From Datura wrightii (Eukaryota > Streptophyta > Magnoliopsida > Solanales > Solanaceae): a DNA stretch of 64,000 bases. Shown in pieces: positions 43,906 through 56,012 of this stretch. The notes beneath the pieces are model-generated. The model was not told the DNA's origin. It did no database searches and worked only from the letters and a program-made list of their open reading frames with translations. Location: the NCBI GenBank assembly GCA_035772735.1, contig JASDFA010000007.1, positions 35,804,501 through 35,868,500 on the forward strand, written 5' to 3'. A program made the position numbers and the translations under genes. The first letter of the stretch is position 1, and each line of letters opens with the position of its first letter.

Positions 43906-46900
43906 ACTTATAAATCGGAGTTCTGAGTAAAAAGTTATGCTCGTTTGAAGACAGCACTGTCGACTGGAAAGCGCCCAGGCACGCGGGCGCCGAGACAGGC
44001 AGACAGCAGGCGCGCGCGCGCACGTGAGGCCATGTCGCATGGGCGGCGCACGTGGGTACCGCCCAGGCCTTGGCCAGCCCGCCTATATGAAGTACAATTA
44101 AGGTAGAAAGCTCATTTCTACTTCGTTTTACTTGATTTGTTTTTTCAAAATTCAGAGAATTCTAAGCCCTATCAAACAATGAAAAGATATCCCAGGTAAG
44201 AAACTTCACTCTCGTCTCTTTTGGGCTTTGGGAAGAGAACCTTGGAAGAAAGTCATGGCTTGTTGTTGTCTTGTTGTTACTGAATTTTTAGCTGATTCTA
44301 GGCAGAAGAAAGAGTAGGAGTCTCTTCCTACTTTAGCTAATAACATCTTCAAGAAAGGGTAAGTAATTCCCTTTTGATTTCTTTGAGTTTATGAGGTTAA
44401 AACTTGGAGAATGTTATAGTATTGTGCTGTTGTTTCTTTGTGTTTTCTTGTGGCATGTTGCTGCCCAATTTTTCCAGAACTTTGGTGAAGTGAAGTTGCT
44501 GCTCGTTGTGTTTATAAATTGGACTTGGAAGGAGCCTTAAGGTGTAAGCTTGAATGGAAGGTTTTCGGAAAAAATTAGAGTCGACGTGGCAAGGTATGTA
44601 AAGGCGTCCCTTTCCTTGTTTTTCAAGCACGAATCTAAGTCATTGAAAGGATCAATATTCCTATGTTTTTAAAATCATATTGAGGCATGTATGATCCTGT
44701 CCAAAGGGTTTGAAATACTTGGCATAAATCTTGAATCGTTAAGAATGGTTGAAGCGAACAAATGTGAAGCAAAAGGCGTAATTTTTATACGATTGTTGCC
44801 ATAGTTGTAAATCGAGTTTGAAGTCCCCTTAACGTGGACACCATGAGCTGTTCATTTGAAGTATATTGTATATGTTATGTTGAATATATGTTAAGATCTG
44901 GTCACTTAGTCAAATTGGTGGGAAATTCTACGATGACGACATGTAATCGAACTTAAGATAAGAAGATGACGCTATGCCGATTGAGGGTAAAAGAGCTTAT
45001 TGAAATGTCATTTTAATAATATGGTTACTCCCTCCTATATGTTTATGTTGTTAAGTGCTTAAGGTAAAAAGGATATTTTATGTTTCCCCTCCTTAATGCT
45101 AAGCAAGCGGCGCGTAGCGAATAAGCTAAGTCAATAGATGTTAATGAGGAAAGCGTGGCTAAGTTGTTAATCTTTTTGTGATGTTATAAAAAGGGAAGAT
45201 TAGAGTAAATGTTAGACCTTTTAACGTAATATGTGAGTAATATGCACTCTGCCCTTAATTTCTTTCTAGAACCTTTGAACGACATTAATATATAAGTAAG
45301 ATGAGGTTTAGCAGATAAAGTTGTCAATTCCGTAAAGAGGGAAGTACATATAAGAATTGATGAAATAGTGAACATGAGAATAAAGATTAAGTGTAGAGGG
45401 AATCATGTTTGGAAAAGAAGTTAAGATGAATAAGGAGAGTAGAGCTAAAGGTTGTAAACTTAGATCATAAGGGTTGCGATTGAGAACAAGTAGGCAACGA
45501 ATAGCAAGATTAACCCTGTTCTAAAGATGTTTAGCAAAAGAATTATAAATGAAGTTGTTTATGTTCAGTATGTGTTATGTTGATGAATAGCCAGTAAACT
45601 GTTAACCTTCTACAAAATAATTAGAGTTGAACATCTGTATAATAGTAACTTAAGTTAAGAAGCTCTCGGCTATACCCCTAAACGATTATGCTAAGTTATC
45701 TATTATAAGTGTTGAAATTATCTACCATGTCTGAAAAGGGTAATCCTAGGATCTTCTAAGTTGCTTATAATGATGTAAGCTTTCTTAAGCTCCTCAGATA
45801 ATTGCAAAGTTATGTAAGTCAATCCAGCATCATTCGAATTACGACTATATATCTTTATTGCCTATAAGGAATCACTTTGTGAGTTTCTCACGAGTTCCTA
45901 AGTTATAGAGCTCCAAGTCTCAGATCCTTAAGTTATGTCTTCACGTCCCTAATTTATGTTGAAACGTGCTAGCTAATCTAAGAAGTTTTCAAGAGATCAT
46001 ATTTTCGAAATCATGCTAATGTCTCGGTCAAGTATTTGAAGTTGCGTACAAGTCTAAGAACTTAAGTATTTATATGTCTTTCCAGTAAGAAGTCTTAATG
46101 TATATGATTTTCATGTTATAACATACAATTGAATTATTTCAGTTATACTCAAGTCATGCATCTATATGTTTAGCTCTTATTGAGTTATCATTTGAATTTC
46201 CTAAATTCAGAGGAGAGATTCTCCCATGTACCAATGTTCCTAATGTATAAGTAAGTATGAGTGCAGGCTATGATAATGAATAGTGAAGCTCAGAACTTTG
46301 AATACCAGGAAGTCTCCAGGAGGTCACCTAGTTAACTAAATACGAGTTATACATTATATAGAAGTCTCATACGTTGTATGACTGTAGTTCAGCTCTCAGA
46401 TCTATGTATATGTTAAGCATTATGACAAATAACTCCAAGTTCCTAGTTATAATTTCCATGTTTTCCTGCGAATAAGTCAAATGAATTAAGATCTATATGT
46501 TCTCATCTACGTGGTAAGTTTGGCAATGAAATTCCAACGTACAGTTGTCGATACAGGTAAAGGAACCACCTGGTGGGCAGTATGTATTTGCAGTTCCTAG
46601 ATGTTAAAGCATTGTATAGAATGAGCTCTATGTGTTTATATCCAAACAATATATTAAATTGGTAGGATTATTTATAGGACATTGTTTGTAAGCCTACAAA
46701 AGTTCTTATGTTGTCTAAACTTCTTGAAGGTCCTTTTGGTAACTGAGTCGATATGTTTATATATAATTTGACAGCTTTACATTATATATATATACATATT
46801 TTCTAGCTTTACATGATATGTGTGCTCACTTGCATTTATGTGTTATGAAAGAGTCCTATTCCGGCCACAAATTTAACATTTATCATTTATATGCCATATG

Positions 46901-47845
46901 TGTTAAATTGACTTAGTATAAGCCATATCGGCCCCATTTATGATTATGACTGAGAATTATTTTTATTTTACCACGGTATGGCACACCGGTTGAAGATATT
47001 TTTATTTTATCCAGATATGGCACACCGACTGAAGATATTTTATTTTACCCCTGTATGGTACACCGTTTGGAGATATTTTTATTTTACCCCGATATGGTAT
47101 ACCAGCTAGAGATAGTTCTATTTTACCCCGGTATGGTACACTGGATGAAGGCATTTTTATATGGATTTTATGGTCGGCTAGCCACCGATATTATAGTTAT
47201 ATTTTTCTCGTGCATTACTTGGTTGCTTTTGCACTTGAGTATTGACTTATTATCAGGTTTCAGTTTCCAGGATTCCATGTTGTTACTATTCCTTATTTCT
47301 GGCTCAGTTATCATTGTTATCCCATATATTTGTAGTTTTCTACCCTTACATACCAGTACATTTCATTCATACTGACGTCCCTTTGCTTGGTGACCTGAGT
47401 TCGTGCCATAGGTGCAGGTAGAGGTCGGGACTGCCAGTTGCAGTAGCAGTTCGTGAGATCAGCGGATGTGTTGGTATGCTCCTTTCTTTCTAGAGCTAAG
47501 ATTTTGTTTTGTTTCAGTTAGAGTTTTGAGATGCGTTTATGGGTAGGTCCGAGCTCTGTTTCGACCATCAGTCAGTTTATTCATTAGAGGCTTTGTGGAC
47601 AAATTATGTAGAGTATTATGCAGTTTGTGGCCTTGTCGGCTTTTCCTTGCTTGGTTTACCATAGTCATGGACTTATCGACATTTTAATTATTTATTTGTG
47701 GTAGTTGAGACCTTATGGGTCTAGATGATTACTCCAGTTGATTGTGATAGGTGGCTTGGAAGGCCTAAGTGTTACAGTTACAGATGCTGTATAGTCGGCT
47801 TCTCGGTCAGTAATGTATCGAGAGCCAGTCGCGCCCTCCCCCAGT
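43906..47845 (+). repeat. Tekay-type LTR, nearly full length
   Basis: It opens with the AAATCGGAGTTCTGAGTAAA word common to Tekay U3 regions, has a very GC-rich block (43970-44080, including (GC)n at 44010-44022) and a TATA-like TATATGAA at 44094-44101. It runs through A/T-rich sequence to the GGCCTTGTCGGC and GTCGCGCCCTCCCCC words near its 3' end, where TGACA is missing. At about 3.9 kb it is longer than the other LTRs and may itself be composite. ORFs inside (44397-, 45184-, 47055-) are not credible genes. Confidence 0.6.
46961..47160 (+). repeat. Minisatellite, five units of about 40 bp
   Basis: Units of TTTATTTTACCCCGGTATGG-type start, ending GAAGATATT, run from 46961, 47001, 47041, about 47080 and 47121, with several differences each. 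The frame at 47055-47375 reads repeated M-V-x-x-L-E-I-x-L-F-Y-P only because of the repeat. Confidence 0.9.
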
Positions 47846-48701
47846 TTTGATGCATGACTTTGCTACTCATGTTATATGTTATATGATAGAAGTGGATGCT
47901 AGATATTGGGTGGTCTTAGATGAGGCTATTGAGAGGTCTAGAGGCGATGACAGGTGAGCTGTGTCGGTTGGGTGCCACTGTGTTATTGTTTACTTTTGGA
48001 CTTGCCGTGCTTATGGGGGCCAGGTAGGTTTTGTTTGTATGTTTTCTTGTACTTGTCAAGCTTATGGGGGCCAGGTAGGTTCTGTTTGTTTGTTTTCTTG
48101 TACTTTCCAAGCATATGGGGGCTAGGTAGGTTCTATGTGTTTACTTAGGTTGAGTTCTCCTTCTGCGATATTTGGTATATCTGTTGATCACTAATCTGAG
48201 CCTTCCTGTTGTTTCTGCCTTTCATGCCTGGTACATTATTGTACTGATGCCCTAGTCGAGGCACTGCATTCATGCCTGTAGGTGATGGTGGGCTGGTAGA
48301 TCGAGTTCTTGATCGCTGAGTAGTTTTCCAGCTGAGTCAGTGTGCTCTAGGTCTTTCGGAGTCACCAGATGTTTGAGTTAAGGGTAGTTTGGGCCCCTAT
48401 CCCGATCATTTGATTACTATTGTATTCATAGAGGCTCGTAGACATTACTGTGGTGTTAGGGTGGGCCATGTTGTATAGATTGTTTTCCATTTCGTGGCCC
48501 AAATGGCCTGTTATTTATTTTTGGTTGGTCGGGTGAGTCAGCTTCCTCTATAGTCTATCGTCTTACTCTGATTTTATAGTTGTTATGTTGCCGAACCTTA
48601 TCGGCTCTGACCTTTGTTTTAATATTTTTTGGGCATCGCGCATGCTTATATCAGGGGTGGCACTAGGTGCTAGTCACACCTCTCCGAGTTTGGGTGTGAC
48701 A
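47846..48701 (+). repeat. 3' part of another Tekay LTR, with a 51-bp minisatellite
   Basis: A second LTR tail in the same orientation (GCACTGCAT..CCTGTAGG block at 48260-48285, final TTTGGGTGTGACA at 48701) follows the previous one. Three 51-bp units with CTTATGGGGGCCAGGTAGG start at 48010, 48061 and 48112. No primer site or gag follows, so this is a fragment. Confidence 0.7.
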
Positions 48702-50890
48702 TACAATGCCTGGCAGCTCTGAATTTGGTTAAGTGCTGGGAATTGGTATTACTCATATAATGCTCCTATGAGTTCATACATTCTTGTCGTGGTTTGAACT
48801 TGTGATATCTGGCATCCTCTGAATTATTCCATGAGTGTCTTGGTATAGCTCGTACCTTGCTATTACGATATGGTTGACGTTCGTACCATGGGATTTGCCT
48901 TTCAACAATCTTTCTGAACTTCACCGTGGCTCCTTGGTATGGGTCGTAGGTAGCCATCACAGATCATAGTTGCTACCCGTACCAGGAGACTAATCAAAGT
49001 GCTTCCTTCTAAAGTTTACCATGACTGCTCTGGTACAGATCGTACCAAGAGTCGTATCTGGCCAGTACCTTGAGAAAATCCTTCTGAAGCTTATCACGAC
49101 TCACAACACGACTCATACCATCAAGGTACATCTTGTACTGAAGTCTGTACTTGGCCCAATGTTTGCACTCTTTTTCCTTCTTTCATAGATTTCAACTCCA
49201 TCACCAAATTTCTTTGACAACAAAGTCAAAGTACATCATATCCATATAAACACACCTAAGACCATGCATATTCCTCAGTTTTAAGTTTTGAAAGTTTTGT
49301 AACCCCGCAGCACATCAAACTACAGCACGAACACAGGTCCCCAAGCAACGGGAAGTCAGTACGAATAATATGTACTTATAAGTAAGGCTGAAATTGTAAA
49401 CGTGAGATAGTAATCCTAATAACTGTAACTAAACCAAGAGGAATAAGCACATAAGGACATAGATAACCTATAGCACTAGAAACTATAACTTGATAACAAC
49501 TCAATAACACATGAGTAAATACTTAAGAACTTTAGACCAAAGGTAGGGATAGACACATTCTAACTCTGGAAACTGTAACCTGACTGGAATGTCAACTATA
49601 CCAATGGAGTTTGAGCAGTCATAAAAATTTCATAAAATAACAAAATATATGCAGATGAATGCCAAGCTATTTTCTTCCCACCCAGCGCGCGCACTAGATG
49701 GCAAGCGCCCTCTGCCCATTGATAATACCAGTCGGTGGTGTAACCTATCACTTGTGCCCATAGGCTAATCAGGATCATAACTCGTCATCATAGAGGTGTA
49801 ACTATGAATGCCTTGATAAGGTGGTACAAGAAATAATCTCATAATCCTAATGACTCAATAAGAACACTCATTAGGCAATCTGCTGACATAACTGAATACT
49901 AACTCTTCACATGAACGTGACCCAACTGAAAAGTACTTTAAGCTGGATACATAGATAGCCATAACTGAGAGGCTCTTTACTAAATAAGTATTTTAGGCTT
50001 TCAAACAGAGTATCGGACTTGAGTTCATAGTTTTACTGGTGTTTACCAACACTTATGTTCATATCTCTTAGACTTTGGAAACATTGTACATGAGAGTGAC
50101 CCTTTTTCGAACTTGAGAAACTCAAATAATAACCCAACAAAGGTGAACATATAGACATATGACTTGAATATTACTAAAAGGATTCGACCATATATCATAA
50201 CATGAGTGTCATATATACATTAAGACTCTTCAATGGAGAGACTATTAAGGACTTGAGTTCATAGGCCTTTGTGCTAACTCAACACTTAACTGAGACATTA
50301 GCCCAATTCTCAAAATATGAGTTCTTGAAACTTCTTTGGATTAGTACATCACAATTCAACATAACATACTCTCGTGAATACATAACTTAAGTTTTTGAAA
50401 CTTGGAAACTCGTAAGCAACTCTCAACATTCCACCTCAAGTTAATAAGGACTTATAGTCATAAATTGGATAATGCTAGATTGGCTTATACGAACTTTACA
50501 ATTAACTGAAGAGCTTAAGAGAGATTAATGCCTTTGTAATATCTTAAGACCTTTAGGACTAACCTTTAAAAACATTGAAGATAATATCAAGACTCAGGAG
50601 TGAATACTTAACATTTATCACTTAGAAGACAAGATGAAGGACTCTTCTTTAAAAATTAGACTTTTGTCTCCAAGTCATTTAAACTTAAATAGTCTTATAA
50701 AAGATCAATAATTTTTAATAATAATATGTCTTATCACATAATTCATTTAAACAACCTTATACGTAATTTCATTGCTAGGTGTCTCAAGAACATATGGTTT
50801 ATCTTACTAACTATTCAGTTTTCTTAACTTGTTCATAGTCATAAACCTTGACAACTTAACTTGACATATTTTAGCTCTAATCACCTTAAC
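48702..50890 (-). repeat. Two minus-strand LTR fragments, no gene
   Basis: 48702-49293 looks like the U3 start of a minus-strand LTR: palindromic TCGTACC/GGTACGA-like words at 48800-49145, then a CCTCAGTTTTAAGTTTTGAAAG end like that before other minus LTR starts. From 49294 (TGTAACCCCGCAG) another block resembles the U5/R part of a reverse Tekay LTR, then very A/T-rich sequence to about 50890. Boundaries are soft. No ORF here is credible. Confidence 0.45.
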
Positions 50891-50899
50891 CATCTCAAC

Positions 50900-51731
50900 A
50901 TTCTTTCCAGTTCTTCCTTCGGTATTTTCCTCGGGATTTGGGTGCATTAGTAGTTTTATTGGTGGAGTCCATATTTAAGAGGAAAGAATTATATCCACCC
51001 GAAAGAGAAAGATCTATGGCATGATTTTGAACTCACCAAGCTATTTGATAGTGGATAGTTGCTTGTATAGTATCTCTAGCTTGTGGAGCTCCTTGGATTT
51101 GGACTTGGATCTTCAATGCCCCTGTCAAGTATGTATAAGTTAGAGATATGTTGAAATTTGCAAATAGCATAACAAATACTGTCCTAATATTTAGAGTGAT
51201 TTTAGTTATACCCAGATTAGCATGTTGGTACTCACGATATTTGGTATCAAGAAGTGAAAGGCGAGCAACTATAGGTTGGATTTTCCCTCCATGATATGAC
51301 AAGACAATTTGAACAACACCAAAATGAATAAGGGTATAATCCATGATTTTTTTCATTGTTTAGGAAAATAATAGGAACTCTGTAGAGTAAAAATTTTTCT
51401 TCTTGAGTAGCAAGAATAGGGTGCTGATCAAGTTTTGAAGCAGCAACATATTCTTTTACTCTTTTGGATTTATGTTGGACCAGGAAACGAATTTGTAACC
51501 AGGGATAAGATGCCTTTTTGGCAAAGGCAGAGTAAGGATTAAGGAGAGGTAGGTAGATTGAAGACACTTTATTTTCGTTAAGTATGATATCAACTTCATA
51601 GAGATAGTCATTTTACAAGAAAGAGTTTTACTAAGTGTAGGAAACATATTTATTTTGCTAAGGAATTTACAAAGACTAGTCGAAGATGGAAATTTCAAAG
51701 AACTAGATGAAGATAGAAATGAGCTAGACAT
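50900..51731 (-). pseudogene. Pararetroviral movement protein, frameshifted
   Basis: The caulimovirid movement protein opens plasmodesmata for cell-to-cell spread. On the minus strand an ATG at 51731 begins a Ser-rich N-terminus. The conserved movement-protein core is then read in two further frames (51567-51247 and 51356-51033), so at least two frameshifts are present, plus a TGA at about 51030 and further decay to 50900, where LTR sequence begins. Assignment rests on the spacing of conserved blocks across the frames and on the primer-like site just upstream. Confidence 0.75.
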
Positions 51732-51747
51732 AGTTTACCTACTACTC

Positions 51748-51762
51748 CTCCTGATACCAATC
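51748..51762 (-). other. tRNA-Met primer-binding-like site of the pararetrovirus
   Basis: The minus strand reads TTGGTATCAGGAGG. Its first nine bases, TGGTATCAG, match the initiator-Met site used by Caulimoviridae to start minus-strand synthesis. It lies about 20-30 bases ahead of the movement-protein ATG, close to where the circular map begins. Confidence 0.6.
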
Positions 51763-52395
51763 AGGGTATATAGGGCAAGGAAATGGCGGGTAACGTGGCA
51801 AGGTTGTAGGCACAATGATTTTCCTACAAAATATATTGGGCTTTAACATCCTAAAGGACTGCTTGACAAAACCCTAGCTTCAACATCCCAGAGGATGGCT
51901 TTGCCAAGTCAGTCAAACGAAAAATATCATCATGCAATAGATGATTTTCCCTACAAATGGGCTAACTTCTACATCTACCTAGATGGCTTGCCAAGCTACT
52001 CAACTCAGGAAAACTTATGCTTTACTTATAAATTTAACTGTTATAAAACTATTGTACTTGTAACAAGCTAACATACCACTCAGGATATATAGCGTGTAGA
52101 AATGGCGGGTAGGGCGGTACGATTGCACGCATAATAGTTTTCTTACATAAGATGACTGGGCTTCAATATCCCGAAGAACGCTTCACACAAACCTAGCTTC
52201 AACATCCCGGAGGATGGCTTGCCAAGTCAGTCGAGGAGTAAATTTCATCATGGAAATAAAAAAGTTTTCCTAAAAATGGGATGGCTTCTACACGCACTTG
52301 GAAGACTTGCAAAGCTACTCAACTCCGGAAAAACTTTTACTCTACTATAAATTTGATGTTATAAACTCGAAAAACTATTGTACTTTTTAAAAATC
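51756..52395 (-). repeat. Duplicated intergenic region of the pararetrovirus (2 x ~319 bp)
   Basis: Two diverged head-to-tail copies start at 51756 and 52075. Shared words include TATATAG..GGAAATGGCGGGTA-like and CTAGCTTCAACATCCCGGAGG. Identity is about 75-80% by eye, so the duplication is old and possibly viral rather than genomic. The copy near the ATG holds the primer-like site; the other has lost it. Confidence 0.82.
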
Positions 52396-53840
52396 TAACT
52401 TACCCAATATTTCATAGTCGTATACTACATGAAGGATCATCCTTTCCATACATTTTAAAGAGAAGGACAAGAGAGAATTTAGAAAGCACTCATATTATTG
52501 AACATAGAAAATTTTAAAAATAGATTCCTTCTCCCCATCCACTGTACAACCTAGCCTCCTTTAGATAAGTGTTGGAAGACTATTACAAGACAAACATGGA
52601 ACACTTATCTTATAAGATAAACCTAACATACTTATCTATATATGGGTCCCATAAATATTTGAAGGGGCCTAATAATATAAGAGACACCTAAGTCTAACCA
52701 TGTGAACAACCTAATATGTATAAAAGACAATCATGTGATGGCATGTGACAGTGGACTAGTTTTTGTCCTCTTTAGAGCAGCATGTAGGAAGCATATGAAA
52801 GCATGTGAAGTGGGGCCCGATTTTGTCTTGACATGGGTAGTAAACTTTGCCAGAAAATTTGAGGTAGTGAGTTGTAAAAATCATGCATACTTCATCAACC
52901 ATTACTCGATGGAGTAGAGTTTTAGGGTGTTGGTTGTGGGCTTGAGCATCCTTCATCTATATTCCATCTGAAGCCATGTTTTCTACTGATGAAACTTTTA
53001 TTTTCAAAGCTCCTCCTCAACAACCTTGTGATGTAGCATCTGCTAGATGGCCCTGCCATGGCATGCTCCATGTCGTGACAATCATGTGATGGAACATTTA
53101 ATGTTATCCTTATGATGGCTTGAGTGACCTTATCTCTAGTGATTTCGTAGGGTGCTTGATATTCTTTTGCTGCTTGTTGGACTTTTTCCTAGTGAGGATG
53201 GTTATTAGTATGGTTCCACTGCGCCTGTCCCTTCGGCCATATTTCTTTGGGAATGCACTTATTTTGCTGGAGGATAATCCTTTATGCTTCCTAATATTCA
53301 TTTTTCAAGGGAAAAAAAGAGATTGGAAATTTCCAGCAAATTGAGAGTTCTGACTCAGCATGGACTTTTCCATCAATTATCTTTTTCGGCCGACGTAATA
53401 TTAACACCTTTGCATTGTAGGAGTTTTTAAAGCATTGAACCCAATATTTTAGTGGCGTAAACCACAACAGGAATATTTCTATAGCAAGTTCAATCTTATT
53501 AAAATCCTGGAATACATTGCACTTTAACTCTATAAGGATATAATACCAATAACATAAGTACCGGAAAAATCATAAGAGCTCTTGTGAAAAGCCTTTGGCA
53601 AGTGGCATGAACATATGACAAAATGGGTATTCTGAGTTAACTCCATACGACTTAAGGATTGATCCTTCATTTTTCTGAATACTTGAAGCTCATGGAAACT
53701 CCATCAAATTCTATCAGAATGGATGGATCAAACGGGTCCACATACTAGTAGAATAGGTCTGATGGATGATTTGGCAGCCTGGATGAACTGGGACCTGGTG
53801 GGTTGGCAATCATAAAGTCTTGCCGGCTGGTTCCTTTATC
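52396..53840 (-). pseudogene. Pararetroviral 3' coding extension and leader region, decayed
   Basis: Downstream of RNase H on the minus strand, a frame at 53301-53110 (63 codons, Lys/Arg-rich) lies within a longer stretch (53840 to about 52760) with many stops, where the C-terminal extension of the polyprotein would sit. From 52760 to 52396 I see only leader-type A/T-rich sequence, with a TATATAG on the minus strand near 52640 as a weak promoter candidate. The plus-strand frame at 52702 is a shadow. Confidence 0.45.
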
Positions 53841-54298
53841 TTCTTGGTTCATTATTCAAAAAACCATTTTGAAAATTCAACTAGTCTGGATAGGAAGTCT
53901 GTCAAGATATTATTTTTCCCTTCATGTGTGTAACTTGAAATTTGTAAGCAGAGAACCATTGTGCCCATCTGAGAATTTACGGATGTACAAGTTTCTTTAG
54001 ATTTAGATAGATCATTTTTTGGAATGCTTTCATATCCATCTCTATCAAAAAATCAGTTTGAATTACAAAGAAATAGAAATTTTTAATCACATTCTTCACA
54101 ACAAGAATTTTCTTGAATATGGAATGATAGTGTTGTTCTGCATCCTCGAACAGTCCACTGGCATAACTACATATCTTCCTATGGTCGTCTTTCTCTTTTA
54201 AAAGGACCGTGATCCAATATTCATTACTAGCATCAGTCAGTAATCTTTTCTTTCTTTTTGATAGAATGTAGAGAGTTTTCATTGCTTTGGACACTTGA
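53840..54298 (-). pseudogene. Pararetroviral RNase H domain
   Basis: RNase H degrades the RNA template during reverse transcription. The minus-strand frame 54294-53977 is open for 105 codons. The first catalytic Asp lies in a T-D-A-S context, and an H-Y-H-S block follows. After a stop near 53985 the domain continues in W-x-Q-W-F and H-M-K-G-K blocks to about 53880. It is directly continuous with RT and is the best-preserved viral piece. Confidence 0.85.
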
Positions 54299-54299
54299 T

Positions 54300-54742
54300 T
54301 TATTTTCTAAGATGCTTCATCTTGCTCCTTTCCCAAACCAAGGAAGTTTTCTTGAGCATCTTCATAAGGGGAGAAATATATGTAGAGACTTCAGCAATAA
54401 AATCTCTCACATAATTAATTGCAACTAGAAATTATTGGAGATGCTTCATTATGAAATTGGTATCCAAAAATTTGAGCAGTTCCTAAAAAATGTATGGTCC
54501 TAGATTGTATGCTCCATTACTGAAATGCATCCCTAAGAAATCAATTTACTTTTGAACAAGAACCATCTTTATAGCAAAGATAATGATTCTATTTGTCCTT
54601 ACTATATCATGAAAATGATGAAGTAAGGTGAGGTATTCCTCCAAAGTATCACTAAATAGTAATATATCATCGACGTATACTAGTGAGGTGTGGAGGATAA
54701 GCTAAAAGATTTTGATCATGGATTTTTGGATCATGAGCGAAT
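54300..54742 (-). pseudogene. Pararetroviral reverse transcriptase, C-terminal half with YVDD
   Basis: The catalytic Y-V-D-D is intact on the minus strand at 54677-54666, followed by I-L-L-F-S and then the connection blocks (D-F-L-G-M near 54540-54530, F-L-x-x-x-N-Y-x-R-D-F near 54435-54400). Stops fall at about 54708, 54555, 54488 and 54305. RT sequence begins only ~60 bases before the catalytic box; the N-terminal half and the protease are missing at the junction with coat-protein sequence (54743). Confidence 0.88.
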
Positions 54743-56012
54743 ACCTGTTCCACTTTTTTCACATTGTTCTCCACCTTGCTCATCATCTTGTTTTATGTAT
54801 GACCAACATTTTTAAGACAAGTGTCAATATGAGTCAGAACTTTGTTTTGGAAAATTGCATTCTCCAGCTACCAATTGATGATGGCCTCTATGTCGCTTGT
54901 GGGTGGCTTTTCTCTAGTGGGCAGCACTGTATTTTCTATGCGATTTTTGTAGCGTGGCTCATGCCATCTTTTTCAAATGACTGTTGTGATGAGAATTTAG
55001 GGGTATGCCTGGAGCTGGATGGACTTACCATGAATATTTGAGGTTTGGGAGATTTTGTGGTTGGAGTAGGTATAGTTGGGGCCAATTTGGAGGTAGGTAG
55101 GAAACAAGGAATTCAAATTTTCATAGGCGGCTAAGGGAACCGATAGATGGATCCCCCATGTTCATATCTTTTTTGAAATTCCTTTTTTGAGCATCTTCCT
55201 TTCCTTTTCTTATGTTTGGATCTCTTCCCATTAAGCTCATCCCATTTAATATCATCCTCCAGATATTCTTGGTAATTACATTCAATATCCCACGGGCAGT
55301 GCCTTGTGAAGGATATTTGAGCCACCATATACTATGACCTTCATGATTGAACTATTTTATCCAATCATGTTCACTCATAATAACTAGTAGGTTCAAAGAG
55401 AATGCATCTGGTTCATCTTTAGATATGGGAATGGAAGTAGGCTGATACATCTGAAGAGCAAAGGTTGTGTTGTTTGTTTTTTAAAATGAGAGTGGTCAAA
55501 ACTGATGGCAATTGTTTTGTCCTCTTTTTGAAAAAGGTTGGTTCAGAGAATTGAAGAGGTTCAACAGGTTCTCTCATCCTTTCATATTTTGTGACCCATG
55601 AGTCAGGAAGAATTTTGACAAGTAATTCCTTCGGCATAGCTGCCCAGCAAAATATGAATTCCTTGTTTCCTACAAACCATAAAATTGGCCAACTCTACCT
55701 AATCCAACCAAAAAATCTCCCAAACCTCAAATCTTTATGGTAAGGCCATCCAACTCCAGCCATATCACTACAACCATTTGAAAAAGATGGCATGAGCCAC
55801 GCTCCAAAAATCCCAAAGAAAAATGTTATGCTTCCCACTGGAGAAAAGCTACACACAAGTGACATTGAGGCCACAATCAATTGGCAGTAGGAGAATGCAA
55901 TTTGCCAAAACAAAGTGCTAACCAATATTGACACTTCTCTTAGAAATATTGGTCACCCACAAAACAAGATGATGAGCAAGGTGGAGAACATTGAGAAAAA
56001 AGTGGAACAGGT
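54743..56012. repeat. Inverted repeat of pararetroviral coat-protein sequence
   Basis: Arm 1 is 54743-55122 (coding on minus); arm 2 is 55650-56012 (coding on plus). From the outer words ACCTGTTCCACTTTTTT (54743) and its complement (56012) to the inner GGAAACAAGGAATTC and its complement, the arms align over about 370 bases at roughly 80-85% identity with small indels. The loop is 527 bases. Transcription through it would give a long hairpin. Confidence 0.92.
55123..55649 (-). pseudogene. Pararetroviral region between movement and coat protein
   Basis: The minus-strand frames 55637-55419 and 55328-55131 are separated by stops near 55345-55415. The second is highly basic (Lys/Arg runs at about 55200-55240). 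By position it lies between the movement-protein core and the coat-protein start. No catalytic motif is visible. Frame damage is lighter than in neighbouring parts. Confidence 0.6.

Noticed and set aside
47055..47375. Open frame of 106 codons with repeated M-V-x-x-L-E-I-x-L-F-Y-P and hydrophobic tail
   Set aside because: It is the translation of a 40-bp minisatellite inside an LTR; no start context or homologue, and the repeat explains the periodicity.
47954..48148. Repeated L-W-G-P-G-R-F-C peptide suggesting a membrane protein
   Set aside because: Translation of the 51-bp minisatellite in an LTR.
54712..55041. Plus-strand 109-codon frame with His-rich hydrophobic sequence
   Set aside because: Shadow of minus-strand pararetroviral sequence; its resemblance to a minus frame at 55695-55934 is due to the inverted repeat.
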